Numbered from the stretch's first letter, positions 52,064-61,234 are shown. The stretch is 64,000 nt of DNA from Chloroflexota bacterium (GCA_030607875.1 JAUWJD010000002.1:78650-142649); one strand, 5' to 3'. Translations and numbers: made by a program. The notes: generated by a model not told the origin, from the sequence alone.

Positions 52064-53098
52064 ATGTTTAGCAACCAAGAGATGATCAATGCCGTCTACG
52101 CTGCGGCTGGCGAACTGGGGATGAACGGATGGGAATTGCTGGTGAAGGCCAAACTGACCCACCTGGTCCGCGATCGCCAAGCCACATACAGCGGGCCAGA
52201 GGTCGAGACCATCGACACCCTCAGCGATGACGAGAAAACGTTGATTAACCTGGCCCTGCCACCGCCACCCCCGCCGCCGCCACCGGTCCCACCACCCGTG
52301 CGCAGACCACTGCAAGGCAAGGGGTGGTACATCTGGTTGGTGAATAGCTGTGAGGAAGGGGAGGCTGAAGTCATTGCCGCAAAGGCCCAGACGGCAGGAC
52401 TGACCCACGTCCTGATCAAGATCGCCCACGGCCCCAATCCCTATCGCTACAACATCATCACCACCGGGGACCGCGTCGAGCCACTGGTCAGGGCGCTGCG
52501 AAACATCCCTGACTTCCAGGTGTGGGGCTGGCAGTACATCTTCGGCGAGGAGCCTGAGGCAGAGGCGCGGATTGCGGTAGACCTGGTGCAGCAGTACCAA
52601 CTGGACGGCTTTGTGATCAACGCAGAGAAAGAGTTCAAGCGAGACGAGATCAAACCAAACGCCCCGCGCTACACCGAGGCCCTGCGCCACAACCTGAAGG
52701 ATGCCGGCCTGGAGGATCTACCGCTTGCCCTGAGCTCCTACCGCTATCCCATCGTGCACCACGACTTTTCCTGGAAGCCGTTCCTGGAAGTCTGCACCAT
52801 CATGATGCCGCAGGTCTATTGGGTGACCAAGGGAACTCCCAATCCCAAGGCCAACCTGACGAGGTGTCTGAAGGAGTACCGCGATCTGGGCTGGACCGGC
52901 CCCATCATCCCCACCGGCACTGCCTATGATGAGTGGCAAGGCCGCGGCAGCACGAAGTGGCTCTGGAGCGCCGACGCGGATGACATTCGCCTGTTCCTGC
53001 CTGCTGTGAAAGACGCTGGTCTGCCGGCGGTCAACTTCTGGAGCTGGCAGCACGCTGGGCCAGAGCGCTGGGACGCAGTGTCCGAGTTCCAGTGGTAG
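52064..53098 (+). CDS. Glycoside-hydrolase-like TIM-barrel protein with polyproline linker
   Basis: 344 aa. An N-terminal helical domain (1-62) of unknown family, a polyproline linker (about 66-82) and a TIM barrel (about 85-344) resembling GH25/DUF-type putative hydrolases: GWYIWLVNSCEEGEAEVIAA, LDGFVINAEKEFKRDEI and PAVNFWSWQHAGPERWDAV. The acidic residues NAEKE may be catalytic. It has no signal peptide, so export, if any, is by another route. ATG 52064 follows AAGGAGGG. Confidence 0.7.
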   Translation: MFSNQEMINAVYAAAGELGMNGWELLVKAKLTHLVRDRQATYSGPEVETIDTLSDDEKTLINLALPPPPPPPPPVPPPVRRPLQGKGWYIWLVNSCEEGEAEVIAAKAQTAGLTHVLIKIAHGPNPYRYNIITTGDRVEPLVRALRNIPDFQVWGWQYIFGEEPEAEARIAVDLVQQYQLDGFVINAEKEFKRDEIKPNAPRYTEALRHNLKDAGLEDLPLALSSYRYPIVHHDFSWKPFLEVCTIMMPQVYWVTKGTPNPKANLTRCLKEYRDLGWTGPIIPTGTAYDEWQGRGSTKWLWSADADDIRLFLPAVKDAGLPAVNFWSWQHAGPERWDAVSEFQW

Positions 53099-53167
53099 TG
53101 GACTGAGTGGGCCACCCACTCATCCGGCCAGAGCTGAGAAAAGGCGATCTGCACGTGGTCGCCGCAG

Positions 53168-54634
53168 CTACTGCAAAAGCCGATACAGCGTTTGAAACAC
53201 TCGATGACGGCGGAGGTAGAAGGCGTGCCGCTCTGAATCAGGCTCGAAGGTGGTGGTGGAGACCTTTGGGGTTTGGCAAACCCCAAAGGTCTGGATATTC
53301 CCCAACGCCCAGTGCCCGAGGATGGCCGCGCCCAGAGCTGAAGCATCGGCAATCTCCACCGGGGCCAGCGGGATGCCCAGCACATCGGCCACGATCTGCG
53401 CCCAGATGGGAGCGCGCGTGATGCCGCCGGTGAGGCGAGCTGATTCCACAAGCTCGCTCTCATCGGCTAGGGCCTCCCACACGTCGGCCAGGCAAAAGGC
53501 CACCCCTTCCAGTACCGCGCGCGCCACGTGTGCGCGGGTATGATGCAAGCTCAAGCCACAAATCGCCGCCCGGGCGTCTGCATTCCAATGCGGGCTGCGT
53601 TCGCCGGTGAAGTAGGGCAGCACAACAACTCCCCCCGCGCCAGGAGCAATGCTGGCGGCATCTTGCAGTACGGGTTCGTATCCCGCATCCGCGGGCAGGT
53701 CGGGATAGAACCTCTCCCGCACCCACTGCAGTGCCAAACCACCGTTGTTGATCGCTCCACCGACAAACCAATGCCCCTCCACAAGCACGTAGCACCAGGT
53801 GCGCTCATGCGGATCGAGCCAGGGGCGATCCACGATTCTGCGTATGGCACCGCTCGTGCCGACGGTCACCACTACCTGTCCCGCGTCTACCGCACCTGCA
53901 CCCAAATTGGCCAACGCTCCGTCGCTGGCCCCTGCCACAACCGATAGCCCAGACGGCAGACCGGTCTCCGCTGCTGCACCCTCGGTCAGCCCGCCGACGA
54001 CAGCGGTAGGGGAAACCAGCGGAGGCAAACAACCCGGCAACACGCCAGCCAGTGACAACGCCTCCTCATCCCAATTGAGGCGATGGATATCCAACAGCCC
54101 AGTGCTGGAAGCCAGGCTCAGGTCGGTCGCCCAGACCCCCGTGAGACGATGCAGGATCCAGTCTTTGATGGCCACGAGGCGGACAGCACGCTGAGAGACC
54201 TGTGGCGCTTGCTCCAACCACCAGCGCAGGCGCGCTGGATGATAGGTAGAACGCAAGGGACAGCCAGTGCGCAAATACAGCGCATAAGGTTCAGTCTGGC
54301 CACGAAGGGCATCCGCCCGGGAGGCAGCACGATTGTCTGCCCAGGTCATTGCCGGGGCCAGGGGCGCATCGTCGCCGTCTACCGGGAGCACACTGTGCAT
54401 CGCCCCACTGAGGGAGAGACCCGCCACCTGATCCAAAGATAGCTGATCCGCCAGCATACGAAGGGCTGTGGCCGCACCTTGCCACACTTCCCGAACATCC
54501 TGTTCCGCCCAGCCTGGCTCCGGCGACAACAAACCGTACGCACTCGACGTGGCAGCCAGAACGCGGCCCTCAGCGGTAAGGGCCACCGCTTTGCAATTCG
54601 TTGTGCCCAGATCGAGACCGATCACTGCAGCCAA
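53168..54634 (-). CDS. FGGY-family carbohydrate kinase (gluconokinase/xylulokinase-like)
   Basis: 488 aa. Phosphate-1 motif IGLDLGTTNCKAVAL; FGGY signatures near WADNRAASRADALRG and TGERSPHWNADARA; ADP motif in LTGGITRAPIWAQIVADVLG. It phosphorylates a sugar or sugar acid; the closest style is gluconokinase, but substrate cannot be fixed. The start is TTG 54634 with GGAGAG seven to eight bases upstream. A 31-base perfect palindrome (53261-53291) lies within the last 45 codons. Confidence 0.85.
   Translation of the reverse strand: MAAVIGLDLGTTNCKAVALTAEGRVLAATSSAYGLLSPEPGWAEQDVREVWQGAATALRMLADQLSLDQVAGLSLSGAMHSVLPVDGDDAPLAPAMTWADNRAASRADALRGQTEPYALYLRTGCPLRSTYHPARLRWWLEQAPQVSQRAVRLVAIKDWILHRLTGVWATDLSLASSTGLLDIHRLNWDEEALSLAGVLPGCLPPLVSPTAVVGGLTEGAAAETGLPSGLSVVAGASDGALANLGAGAVDAGQVVVTVGTSGAIRRIVDRPWLDPHERTWCYVLVEGHWFVGGAINNGGLALQWVRERFYPDLPADAGYEPVLQDAASIAPGAGGVVVLPYFTGERSPHWNADARAAICGLSLHHTRAHVARAVLEGVAFCLADVWEALADESELVESARLTGGITRAPIWAQIVADVLGIPLAPVEIADASALGAAILGHWALGNIQTFGVCQTPKVSTTTFEPDSERHAFYLRRHRVFQTLYRLLQ
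53261..53291. repeat. Perfect palindrome inside the kinase reading frame
   Basis: Arms GACCTTTGGGGTTTG and CAAACCCCAAAGGTC around one central base. In frame it encodes part of the poorly conserved C-terminal stretch, which fits an inserted palindromic element. Confidence 0.8.
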
Positions 54635-55086
54635 GTACTACTCTCCATCCAACGATCAAGTTGTCCAGCGGCATGCCCATGCTGGCGCAGGGTGCTGCGC
54701 GAGGAGCCGCCTCTGCTGGTTTCTCGGACAGGCTCCAAGACCCTGCATTCTCGCCCCTTTTGTGTCTTGGTGTCGAAGCCTGCTGTAGAGAACTGGTTTC
54801 TTCTACCCTTGCTCACACGGTGCCAGGTTGCCGTATCCACACGCCATTTCCCTTGCCCGCTTTGTACACGAAATCGGCTAGAATGTCAACTACCCAATGA
54901 CGCTGGAGTTTACCAACAAGTCGGAGAACGAGCATATTCGCGGCTCTTCTTCCACCGCAGAGAAGGCCTCCTCTCTATACTCTTGCGACCTCTGCGTGCT
55001 CCGCGGTGAGATGTGATCCAATCGAGCACGCTGCACCGGAGCGGTTCACCACGACGTACGGCACTCGCATCCCTTGGTTTTGGAAT
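54635..55086. other. Gene-free stretch
   Basis: No supported gene between the divergent kinases; ends in the lipid kinase promoter. Confidence 0.4.
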
Positions 55087-55115
55087 TTGGTCATTCGCTT
55101 GTTCTGTGCTATCCT
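55087..55115 (+). promoter_or_regulatory. Promoter of the lipid kinase/plsY pair
   Basis: TTGGTC, 17 bases, TATCCT, 32 bases before the GTG start. Confidence 0.55.
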
Positions 55116-55146
55116 TGCACATCACCGTCGTCGAAAGGAGCCACAC

Positions 55147-56055
55147 GTGGGCCGCATCAAAGTGATCGTCAATCCCATCGCCGGAAGGGGGCTGGCCGGC
55201 CGGCTGTTGCCCAAACTGCATGACCAGCTCCTCGCCCCCACTCTCGACTACGACCTGGTGTGCACCGAGGAGCCAGGCCACGGCGTGGTGCTTGCAGAGC
55301 AGGCCTTGAGCGAAGGCTTCGAGACCATAGTGGCCGTTGGCGGAGATGGCACCGCGCACGAAGTGGTCAATGGCATGCTCACCTATTCCAAAGGCAGGGA
55401 GGTCGGCACGATGACCGCCATCCCGGTCGGTTCGGGGAGTGACTTTGCCAATATGCTGGGCATGCCGGCACAACTGGATCAAGCCTGCGCACGGCTGGTG
55501 CGAGGGCGAACGCGGCTTGTCGATGTGGGCATAGTCACAGACTCACAGGACCGCTCCACCTACTTTGACAACACGGTGGGCATCGGTTTCGATGGGGTGG
55601 TCACCCTGGAGGCGCTGCGCGTGAAGCATCTGCGCGGCATGGCTTTGTACTTGCCAGTTGTGCTCAAGACCGTATTCGTAAGCATGAAACCGCCGCGGGT
55701 TGTGATCCGCTACAACGATCAGCATCTGGAGCAGACCGTACTGATGATTACGGTGTGCATCGGGAAGCGCGAGGGCGGCGGCTTTATCATCGCCCCCGAG
55801 GCAAAGAACGACGATGGCCTGTTCGATGTCTGCGTGGCAGCCAACATCCCCAAGCTGCAAGTACTGGGCCTGGTACCGCATTTCATGGCTGGCACACACG
55901 TGGACAAGAAACCGGTGACCATGCTGCGCACCGACCACCTGACGGTATCCTCCGAAGACGACCTGATTGCACACATGGACGGCGAGATGCTGTGCACTGC
56001 AGAGCGTTTTCTGGAGTTCAAGATCCTACCTCGCCACCTGCGAGTGATCTACTAG
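55147..56055 (+). CDS. Diacylglycerol-kinase-family lipid kinase (YegS/DgkB-like)
   Basis: 302 aa. KVIVNPIAGRGLAGRLLPKL, then the nucleotide loop VAVGGDGTAHEVVNGM and the PVGSGSDFANMLGM motif, with GFDGVVTLEALRVKHLRGMA later. It phosphorylates diacylglycerol or a related lipid at the inner face of the membrane. GTG 55147 follows AAAGGAG; the reading from 55006 runs through the promoter. Nine bases separate it from plsY, so phospholipid precursor metabolism is a likely joint task. Confidence 0.9.
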   Translation: MGRIKVIVNPIAGRGLAGRLLPKLHDQLLAPTLDYDLVCTEEPGHGVVLAEQALSEGFETIVAVGGDGTAHEVVNGMLTYSKGREVGTMTAIPVGSGSDFANMLGMPAQLDQACARLVRGRTRLVDVGIVTDSQDRSTYFDNTVGIGFDGVVTLEALRVKHLRGMALYLPVVLKTVFVSMKPPRVVIRYNDQHLEQTVLMITVCIGKREGGGFIIAPEAKNDDGLFDVCVAANIPKLQVLGLVPHFMAGTHVDKKPVTMLRTDHLTVSSEDDLIAHMDGEMLCTAERFLEFKILPRHLRVIY

Positions 56056-56064
56056 GAGGGAGCG

Positions 56065-56661
56065 ATGACCATCGCCATGTGTGTGCTCTGTGCCCTGCTG
56101 GGCTATTCCCTGGGTGCCATTCCCAGCGGCGTGATCGTGGGGCGGCTGTGGTACGGTTTAGCCCCCCACCAGAGCGGCAGCGGCCACACTGGCGGGCTGA
56201 ACGTGTCTCGCACCACCGGCAACCTCTGGGCAGGCGTTCTCACTGGCCTGTTGGACCTTGGCCTGGGCATTCTGGCTGTGTCATTGGCCCACAGGTGGTT
56301 CCCCAGTCCCTGGGCCGCACCCCTGGCCGGCGTGATGGCCATCTGGGGTCACAATTACTCCGTGCTTATCGGCTTGCGGGGAGGCGTGGGCATATCCACG
56401 ATCAGCGGAGCGATGGTGACACTGTCACCCTATGCCGCCGTGAGCGGTCTGGTGCTGTTGGGCATCACCTGGCTGGTGGTGAGGCGCGTGCTGCGGCACG
56501 ACGCGCGCAGCACCGGCGTCGTGGTGTTGCTGCTGGCTCCGCTGATGTGGTTCCTGCGCCAGCCCACGCCGGTGCTGGCTCTGGCCGCATTCGGCGCGAT
56601 GCCGATCGTCCTCAAGGCATGGGGGGATTTCCACCGGGTATACGCAAGCGGCACAGCGTAG
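56065..56661 (+). CDS. PlsY-type glycerol-3-phosphate acyltransferase, divergent
   Basis: 198 aa integral membrane protein. PlsY transfers acyl groups from acyl phosphate to glycerol 3-phosphate. Motif 1 is GAIPSGVIVGRLW, followed by GSGHTGGLNVSRTTGN (normally GSGN-x-GATN), motif 2 IWGHNYSVLIGLRGGVG. Typical enzymes have GGKG here, so Lys is Val. The differences suggest a divergent member with altered substrate or activity. AGGAGGGAG lies before ATG 56065. Confidence 0.82.
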   Translation: MTIAMCVLCALLGYSLGAIPSGVIVGRLWYGLAPHQSGSGHTGGLNVSRTTGNLWAGVLTGLLDLGLGILAVSLAHRWFPSPWAAPLAGVMAIWGHNYSVLIGLRGGVGISTISGAMVTLSPYAAVSGLVLLGITWLVVRRVLRHDARSTGVVVLLLAPLMWFLRQPTPVLALAAFGAMPIVLKAWGDFHRVYASGTA

Positions 56662-56873
56662 AGGGTAACCTCAGGCCGATCATCACAGTCAGGGACCACA
56701 CATAACCAGATTCGCTCGCTGGGTCCCCGGCACAGCACTTCCGTTTGCACCACTGTCAGCATCCCGAGCACATCTTGCTGAGCAAGTGCCGGCCAGCGAT
56801 GCAGTGGACGCCTCTACCTGGCAGCAACCTCCTGCCGCACTGCGGGCCTTTTGACATGACAGAATGCGCTGTT

Positions 56874-56902
56874 TTGACAGTTCACTCAATGAAAAGTATA
56901 AT
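56874..56902 (+). promoter_or_regulatory. Perfect-consensus promoter of the MgtE-N/NRAMP operon
   Basis: TTGACA, 17 bases, TATAAT: exact sigma-70 consensus. Transcription would start near 56909, giving a 320-base leader. Confidence 0.85.
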
Positions 56903-56908
56903 GCCCCT

Positions 56909-57227
56909 TGGCTGTAAGTTGCATGAATCGTGCACTTGCAGCACCAGCCACATTGCGTAGATGAGAGTCAGGAAGAACACTCACCAAGAGAACGGATGGA
57001 AACTGACAGTAGCAACAGTCATATAGCGACGAGTTCTGACGACCCTGCAAGTTACCAAGAGACACATCCGCCCTAGGCGTACAGACAGCGAATGGTAGGC
57101 GCAGGCATGTGTGAGCCTGCGTGCCCCAAGTCGCAGTTTGTCGCTGCGACTTTTTTTGTCCGGCGGGCCGTTGCAGCAGCTTGCGTGGTCATGGGAACTC
57201 CCAGCATTGTCACCTCGGAGGTGTTAC
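56909..57227 (+). promoter_or_regulatory. Structured 5' leader with terminator, candidate riboswitch
   Basis: The leader begins with a strong hairpin (CTGTAAGTTGCA pairing with TGCACTTGCAG, 56911-56941 approximately), contains a second stem GCAGGC/GCCTGC near 57100-57120 and ends with an intrinsic terminator 70 bases before the start codon. The M-box and yybP-ykoY consensus strings were looked for by eye and not found. A metal-sensing attenuator is inferred from the downstream genes. Confidence 0.55.
57128..57157 (+). terminator. Intrinsic terminator inside the leader
   Basis: Nine-bp perfect stem AAGTCGCAG/CTGCGACTT, seven-base loop, then a run of seven T. It lies upstream of the coding region, so it should act by attenuation. 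Confidence 0.88.
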
Positions 57228-58487
57228 GTGACCACGTACTTGAGCCAGATCCTGGGCAAGCCTGTCTGGGACGCAAAGGGACAGCGCCTGGGCCGCTGCG
57301 CCGACGTACTGGTAGCGGAGGTCGAGACAGGCTTTCCCTCACTGCGAGCCATCGCCCTGCGCAACGGCAAAGAGCCGCATCTGATCGGGGCTGAATCCAT
57401 CGCCTGGCTAACCCCTTCCATCATCCTCAATACTGCTGATCCCCCTACCTATGAGACTCGCGGAGATGAGTTGTGGTTGGCCCGCCAGGTGCTCGACCGC
57501 CAGATTGTGGACACCGAGGGCCGCCGTCTGGTGCGCGTCAACGACCTGCAGCTCACCCGCGTCTCGACAAATGGCATCCGTTATCATCTGGCTGGTGCGG
57601 ATGTTGGCACTCTCGGCATGTTGCGGCGGCTCGGCGTCGAGGGTCTGGCCATCACCATCTTCAAGCTGTTGCGACGCCAGCCCCCAGAGGCAATCATCCC
57701 CTGGCGAGACGTGGCCCCCCTGCAGGCCGACCAGCCTATACGTCTTCGTGTCTCGTTCGAAAAGATCAGCGAATTGCCCCCTGCAGACATCGCGGACATC
57801 ATCGAGGACCTCGACCGCCCCACAGGCGAAGCACTGCTGCAAACCTTGGACACCGAAACCATCGCCGACACCATGCAGGAAATCGAGCCGGATCTGCAGG
57901 CAAGCATGTTGCGCACGCTGCTGCCCGAGCAGGCTGCTGACGTGCTGGAGGAGATGGGACCAGACGATGCCGCCGACCTGCTGGCCGACCTGCAACCGAC
58001 GCAGCGCGCCAAGCTCCTGGAGTTGATGGAGGACGAGGACGCCCTGGATGTCAAGAAGCTGCTGACTTACCCGGAGGATACTGCCGGCGGAATCATGACC
58101 ACCGAGTTCGCCACTATTCCTATGGGCCTGACAGTGGGAGAGGCCTTGGATTACCTTCGTCGCTCGCCCGCTGCCCACGAAGACGAGGCGTTGTATTATG
58201 TCTATGTGGTGGCCGAGATGCAGAAGCTGCAAGGGATCATCACCCTGCGTGATCTTGTGCTGGCCGCGCCAGATGTGAGAGTGCGGGACATCATGGAGAC
58301 TGGCTTTATCACCGTGCATCCGCTCAGGTCACAGAGAGAAGTGGCTCGTCTGGTCGCCAAGTACAACCTGCTGGCCGTGCCAGTGGTGGATGACCAGGAG
58401 GTAATACACGGCATTGTCACGGTAGATGACGCCATTGACGCCATCATCCCCACAGCGTGGAAGAAACGCCTGCCCCGCGTTTTCTAG
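57228..58487 (+). CDS. PRC-barrel/MgtE-N/CBS-domain protein
   Basis: 419 aa, soluble. Two PRC-barrel-like segments (about 1-165), the helical MgtE_N superhelix (about 175-285: PADIADIIEDLDRPTGEALL, ADVLEEMGPDDAADLLADLQ) and two CBS domains (about 290-412: MTTEFATIPMGLTVGEALDY). In MgtE these parts sense Mg2+ and gate the channel; here the membrane part is absent and an NRAMP-type transporter follows, so it probably regulates that protein. GTG 57228 follows CGGAGG. Confidence 0.87.
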   Translation: MTTYLSQILGKPVWDAKGQRLGRCADVLVAEVETGFPSLRAIALRNGKEPHLIGAESIAWLTPSIILNTADPPTYETRGDELWLARQVLDRQIVDTEGRRLVRVNDLQLTRVSTNGIRYHLAGADVGTLGMLRRLGVEGLAITIFKLLRRQPPEAIIPWRDVAPLQADQPIRLRVSFEKISELPPADIADIIEDLDRPTGEALLQTLDTETIADTMQEIEPDLQASMLRTLLPEQAADVLEEMGPDDAADLLADLQPTQRAKLLELMEDEDALDVKKLLTYPEDTAGGIMTTEFATIPMGLTVGEALDYLRRSPAAHEDEALYYVYVVAEMQKLQGIITLRDLVLAAPDVRVRDIMETGFITVHPLRSQREVARLVAKYNLLAVPVVDDQEVIHGIVTVDDAIDAIIPTAWKKRLPRVF

Positions 58488-58515
58488 TACATTGCTGCCC
58501 CACCGGAGGTAGGAC

Positions 58516-59760
58516 ATGACGTTAAGCCAACGCTTCAGACCCCTCGCCCTGCGCATCCTGTTCCTGCTAGGAGTCATCGGGCCCGGACTGATCACTGCCA
58601 GCGCGGGCAATGATGCCCCTGGAATCGCCACTTATTCGATGGCTGGATCGTTCTACGGCTATGGCCTGCTGTGGGTCTTGATGTGGGCAGCGCTGGGAGC
58701 GGTTGTACTGTTGGAAATGGCGGCGCGGATGGGCGCAGCCACGGGCAAGGGCCTGACCGAACTGATACGCGAGCATTTTGGGCTTAGGGTCACCTTCTTC
58801 GTCATGCTCAGCCTGAGCCTGGCCAACCTGGGCACCACCGTTGCCCAGTTCGCCGGAATCGCCGCCAGTGCGGAGCTTTTCGGCTGGACGCGTTATGTCA
58901 TGGTTCCCCTGGCTGCACTGGCGGTGTGGTTCCTGGTGCTGCGCGGCTCCTACGGGCGTGTGGAAAAGGTCCTGTTGTTCCTCACCCTGTACTCCGTAGC
59001 CTACATCATCACGACTTTTCTGATCCGTCCGTCATGGGGCGAGGTCTTGCAGCGAACCATCGTGCCCACCGTGCGCTTGGCCCCGGACTACCTGTTAGCG
59101 GCACTGGCCACCATTGGCACCACCGTCACCCCCTGGGCCTGCGCCTACATGCAAGCATCTATCGCCGACAAAGGCGTCACACCGATAGAGTACCCGTACA
59201 CCCGTGTGGACGTAGTTTTCGGCCTCGTGGTGAGCGGCATCGTGGCTGCCTTCATCGTGATCAGCGCAGCAGTGACACTCTTTGCCAATGGCATCCGCGT
59301 GGAGACGGCACAGCAAGCCGCCCTGGCACTAGAGCCGCTGGCCGGGCAATGGGCCAGGCAGCTTTTTGGCATCGGGCTGTTCGGCGCGTCGCTGCTAGCG
59401 GCCTCTGTGCTGCCTCTGGCTACCACCTACGCCGTCTGCGAAGTGTTTGGCTGGGAGCGCGGGATCAACCGCAGCGCCAGAGAAGCACCCATGTTCTATG
59501 GGCTGTACACCTTGCTGATCGTGGTGAGCGCCGGCATCGTGCTCATTCCGGGCATCCCCCTCTTCCCGCTGATGTGGCTGTCGCAAGTTCTCAACGCAGT
59601 GCTGTTGCCCATCGTGGTGTTGTTCATGTTGCGTCTCGCCAACGATGCCGGCATCATGAAGAAGCTTCTCAACTCCCGGCTGACCAACGTGCTGGCCGTT
59701 GTGCTGGCTGTGGCCATCACGCTGACCACGGTCGCTCTGCTCGCTGACGTCCTGCTGTAG
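58516..59760 (+). CDS. NRAMP-superfamily metal transporter, non-canonical binding site
   Basis: 414 aa, about eleven membrane helices. The helix 1 ion-binding motif, DPGN in classical Mn/Fe NRAMPs, reads GNDAPGIATYSMAGS. The helix 6 MPH motif reads TTVTPWACAYMQA, so the metal-binding Met is absent. These changes recall the NRAMP-related magnesium transporter branch, and the MgtE-N/CBS partner upstream points the same way. Substrate Mg2+ (or Mn2+) is inference. GGAGGTAGG precedes ATG 58516, 28 bases after the partner gene. Confidence 0.85.
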   Translation: MTLSQRFRPLALRILFLLGVIGPGLITASAGNDAPGIATYSMAGSFYGYGLLWVLMWAALGAVVLLEMAARMGAATGKGLTELIREHFGLRVTFFVMLSLSLANLGTTVAQFAGIAASAELFGWTRYVMVPLAALAVWFLVLRGSYGRVEKVLLFLTLYSVAYIITTFLIRPSWGEVLQRTIVPTVRLAPDYLLAALATIGTTVTPWACAYMQASIADKGVTPIEYPYTRVDVVFGLVVSGIVAAFIVISAAVTLFANGIRVETAQQAALALEPLAGQWARQLFGIGLFGASLLAASVLPLATTYAVCEVFGWERGINRSAREAPMFYGLYTLLIVVSAGIVLIPGIPLFPLMWLSQVLNAVLLPIVVLFMLRLANDAGIMKKLLNSRLTNVLAVVLAVAITLTTVALLADVLL

Positions 59761-59866
59761 TGCACCATGCCGCGGGAAGGGCTGCCCAAGACGAAGGGGA
59801 GGGGAGCCTCAATGGCAGGCTGCACTGCTCTTGAACCCGGAGCCATGAGGAAATAGCTGCGTGGGA

Positions 59867-61114
59867 TCAGTACCTAGCTGGCCTTTGGGGCTTCATACCG
59901 AACAGAAAGCGGGTCACGGCAGTCCGTCTGACGAGGAACTCGTACAGGGCCAGCGTCACGCCCAGTGAAACGAGGCTGATCGTCCAATACTTCACCCACA
60001 CACTGGCTTGCCATTTCACGATGGAGAAGCCGATGACCACGACAACGGTTTCATGGAGCACGTAGAAGGGCAGCACCGCCTCGTTCGCGTATTCCAGCAC
60101 GCGGTCGAGGAACCGATGGCTGCTGGGATGGCCCGCCTGCCACCCGTCTGCTCGATGCTGCAGCCACCTGCCGCCTAAACCCAGGATGGCAACCACCGAC
60201 CACCACGCGCCCACACCTTTGAGCCCCCGCCACAGCACATTGCCCAGCGCGTAGCCGCGGCCCAGATAGACGCCGACATTGGCGGCCCGCGCGTAGAGCG
60301 TGAACCCCAACGCAGTGGCAGGCATCACCAACAGCAGAGCCAAAAGACCGTGCCGGCGTATGGCCCTGGCGAACCGTGGGTCGCCAGCCATCAGGTAGCC
60401 GTACACCAAGAACAGCAGATAGGCATAGCGGTTCCACCCACCATAGTTCTCTGACTGGAGAGCGGCCTCGATCACCCCGACTGGAAGCCCCAGCACCAAA
60501 ATGGCCCCCGGCCGCTCACAGAAGCTGGCCAGCCGCGTGATCCACTTTGCCCCTGCATCCCTCCTCAAGTACAGAAAGAGCGGCAACAGCAGCAAAGTGA
60601 AAGCCAAGAGGTAGTACAGAAACCACAGATGCGCCACTTCGAACAGCATGCTGGACGGATGAGCTGCGATGAACCAGGGAAAGTCGAACTTGGGAACCAC
60701 CTGAAAGAAACGGGGATAGAATTTCAGATAGGACTCTTGATAGGCCGGGTCAGCCCGCAGCCAACAGTACAGGTGAGGCGGCACGAACACCAACAGGCCA
60801 AAGAGAACGGGAATCATCAAGCGCTGGAATCGCTCCAGCACAAACTGTCCCGCGTTGCGCGAAGCAAGCGAGAACCAGGTCGTCTGGCCAGAGATCAGAA
60901 ACATCAGCGGCATGCCCCACAGCACCCCCAACGCCACGAACGCGCTCAGTACCAGGCTCTGCTGATCGTTGCTGACGTAGAACGGATCGAAGCTAAAGAT
61001 CCGCGCGCTGTGGAAGAAAACGAGCCCCAGCACCACTACCGCGCGCATGACGTCCAAATCGCGGCGTCTGGTTTGGGTGGATGGTTGAGTCGCTTGTGCA
61101 GATACGGATGTCAT
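59867..61114 (-). CDS. Acyltransferase-3-family membrane protein
   Basis: 415 aa with about ten helices. The family opening is seen as RRRDLDVMRAVVVLGLVFFH (catalytic His after the first helix). Further blocks are GMPLMFLISGQTTWFSLASR and PFYVLHETVVVVIGF. OpgC-like relatives attach acyl or succinyl groups to periplasmic or extracellular glycans; the acceptor is unknown. ATG 61114 follows GGGAG; upstream ATGs at 61141 and 61228 lack ribosome sites. Confidence 0.85.
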   Translation of the reverse strand: MTSVSAQATQPSTQTRRRDLDVMRAVVVLGLVFFHSARIFSFDPFYVSNDQQSLVLSAFVALGVLWGMPLMFLISGQTTWFSLASRNAGQFVLERFQRLMIPVLFGLLVFVPPHLYCWLRADPAYQESYLKFYPRFFQVVPKFDFPWFIAAHPSSMLFEVAHLWFLYYLLAFTLLLLPLFLYLRRDAGAKWITRLASFCERPGAILVLGLPVGVIEAALQSENYGGWNRYAYLLFLVYGYLMAGDPRFARAIRRHGLLALLLVMPATALGFTLYARAANVGVYLGRGYALGNVLWRGLKGVGAWWSVVAILGLGGRWLQHRADGWQAGHPSSHRFLDRVLEYANEAVLPFYVLHETVVVVIGFSIVKWQASVWVKYWTISLVSLGVTLALYEFLVRRTAVTRFLFGMKPQRPARY

Positions 61115-61179
61115 TTGTGCGTGCTCCCAGATTGGCTCCATACCGACAAAGCAGCTAACCGGCAGTAGGGATTCGTAGT

Positions 61180-61234
61180 TCGTAGTGGCGACTTCAGTCG
61201 CTCCCTCCACAACGGCTGAAGCCGTCACTACAAA
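61180..61234. repeat. Interspersed imperfect palindrome, copy B
   Basis: Left arm TAGTGGCGACTTCAGTCGCT and right arm in reverse complement TAGTGACGGCTTCAGCCGTT. It shares the TAGTG-x-x-GACTTCAGTC core with copy A at 33701-33769. Confidence 0.78.
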
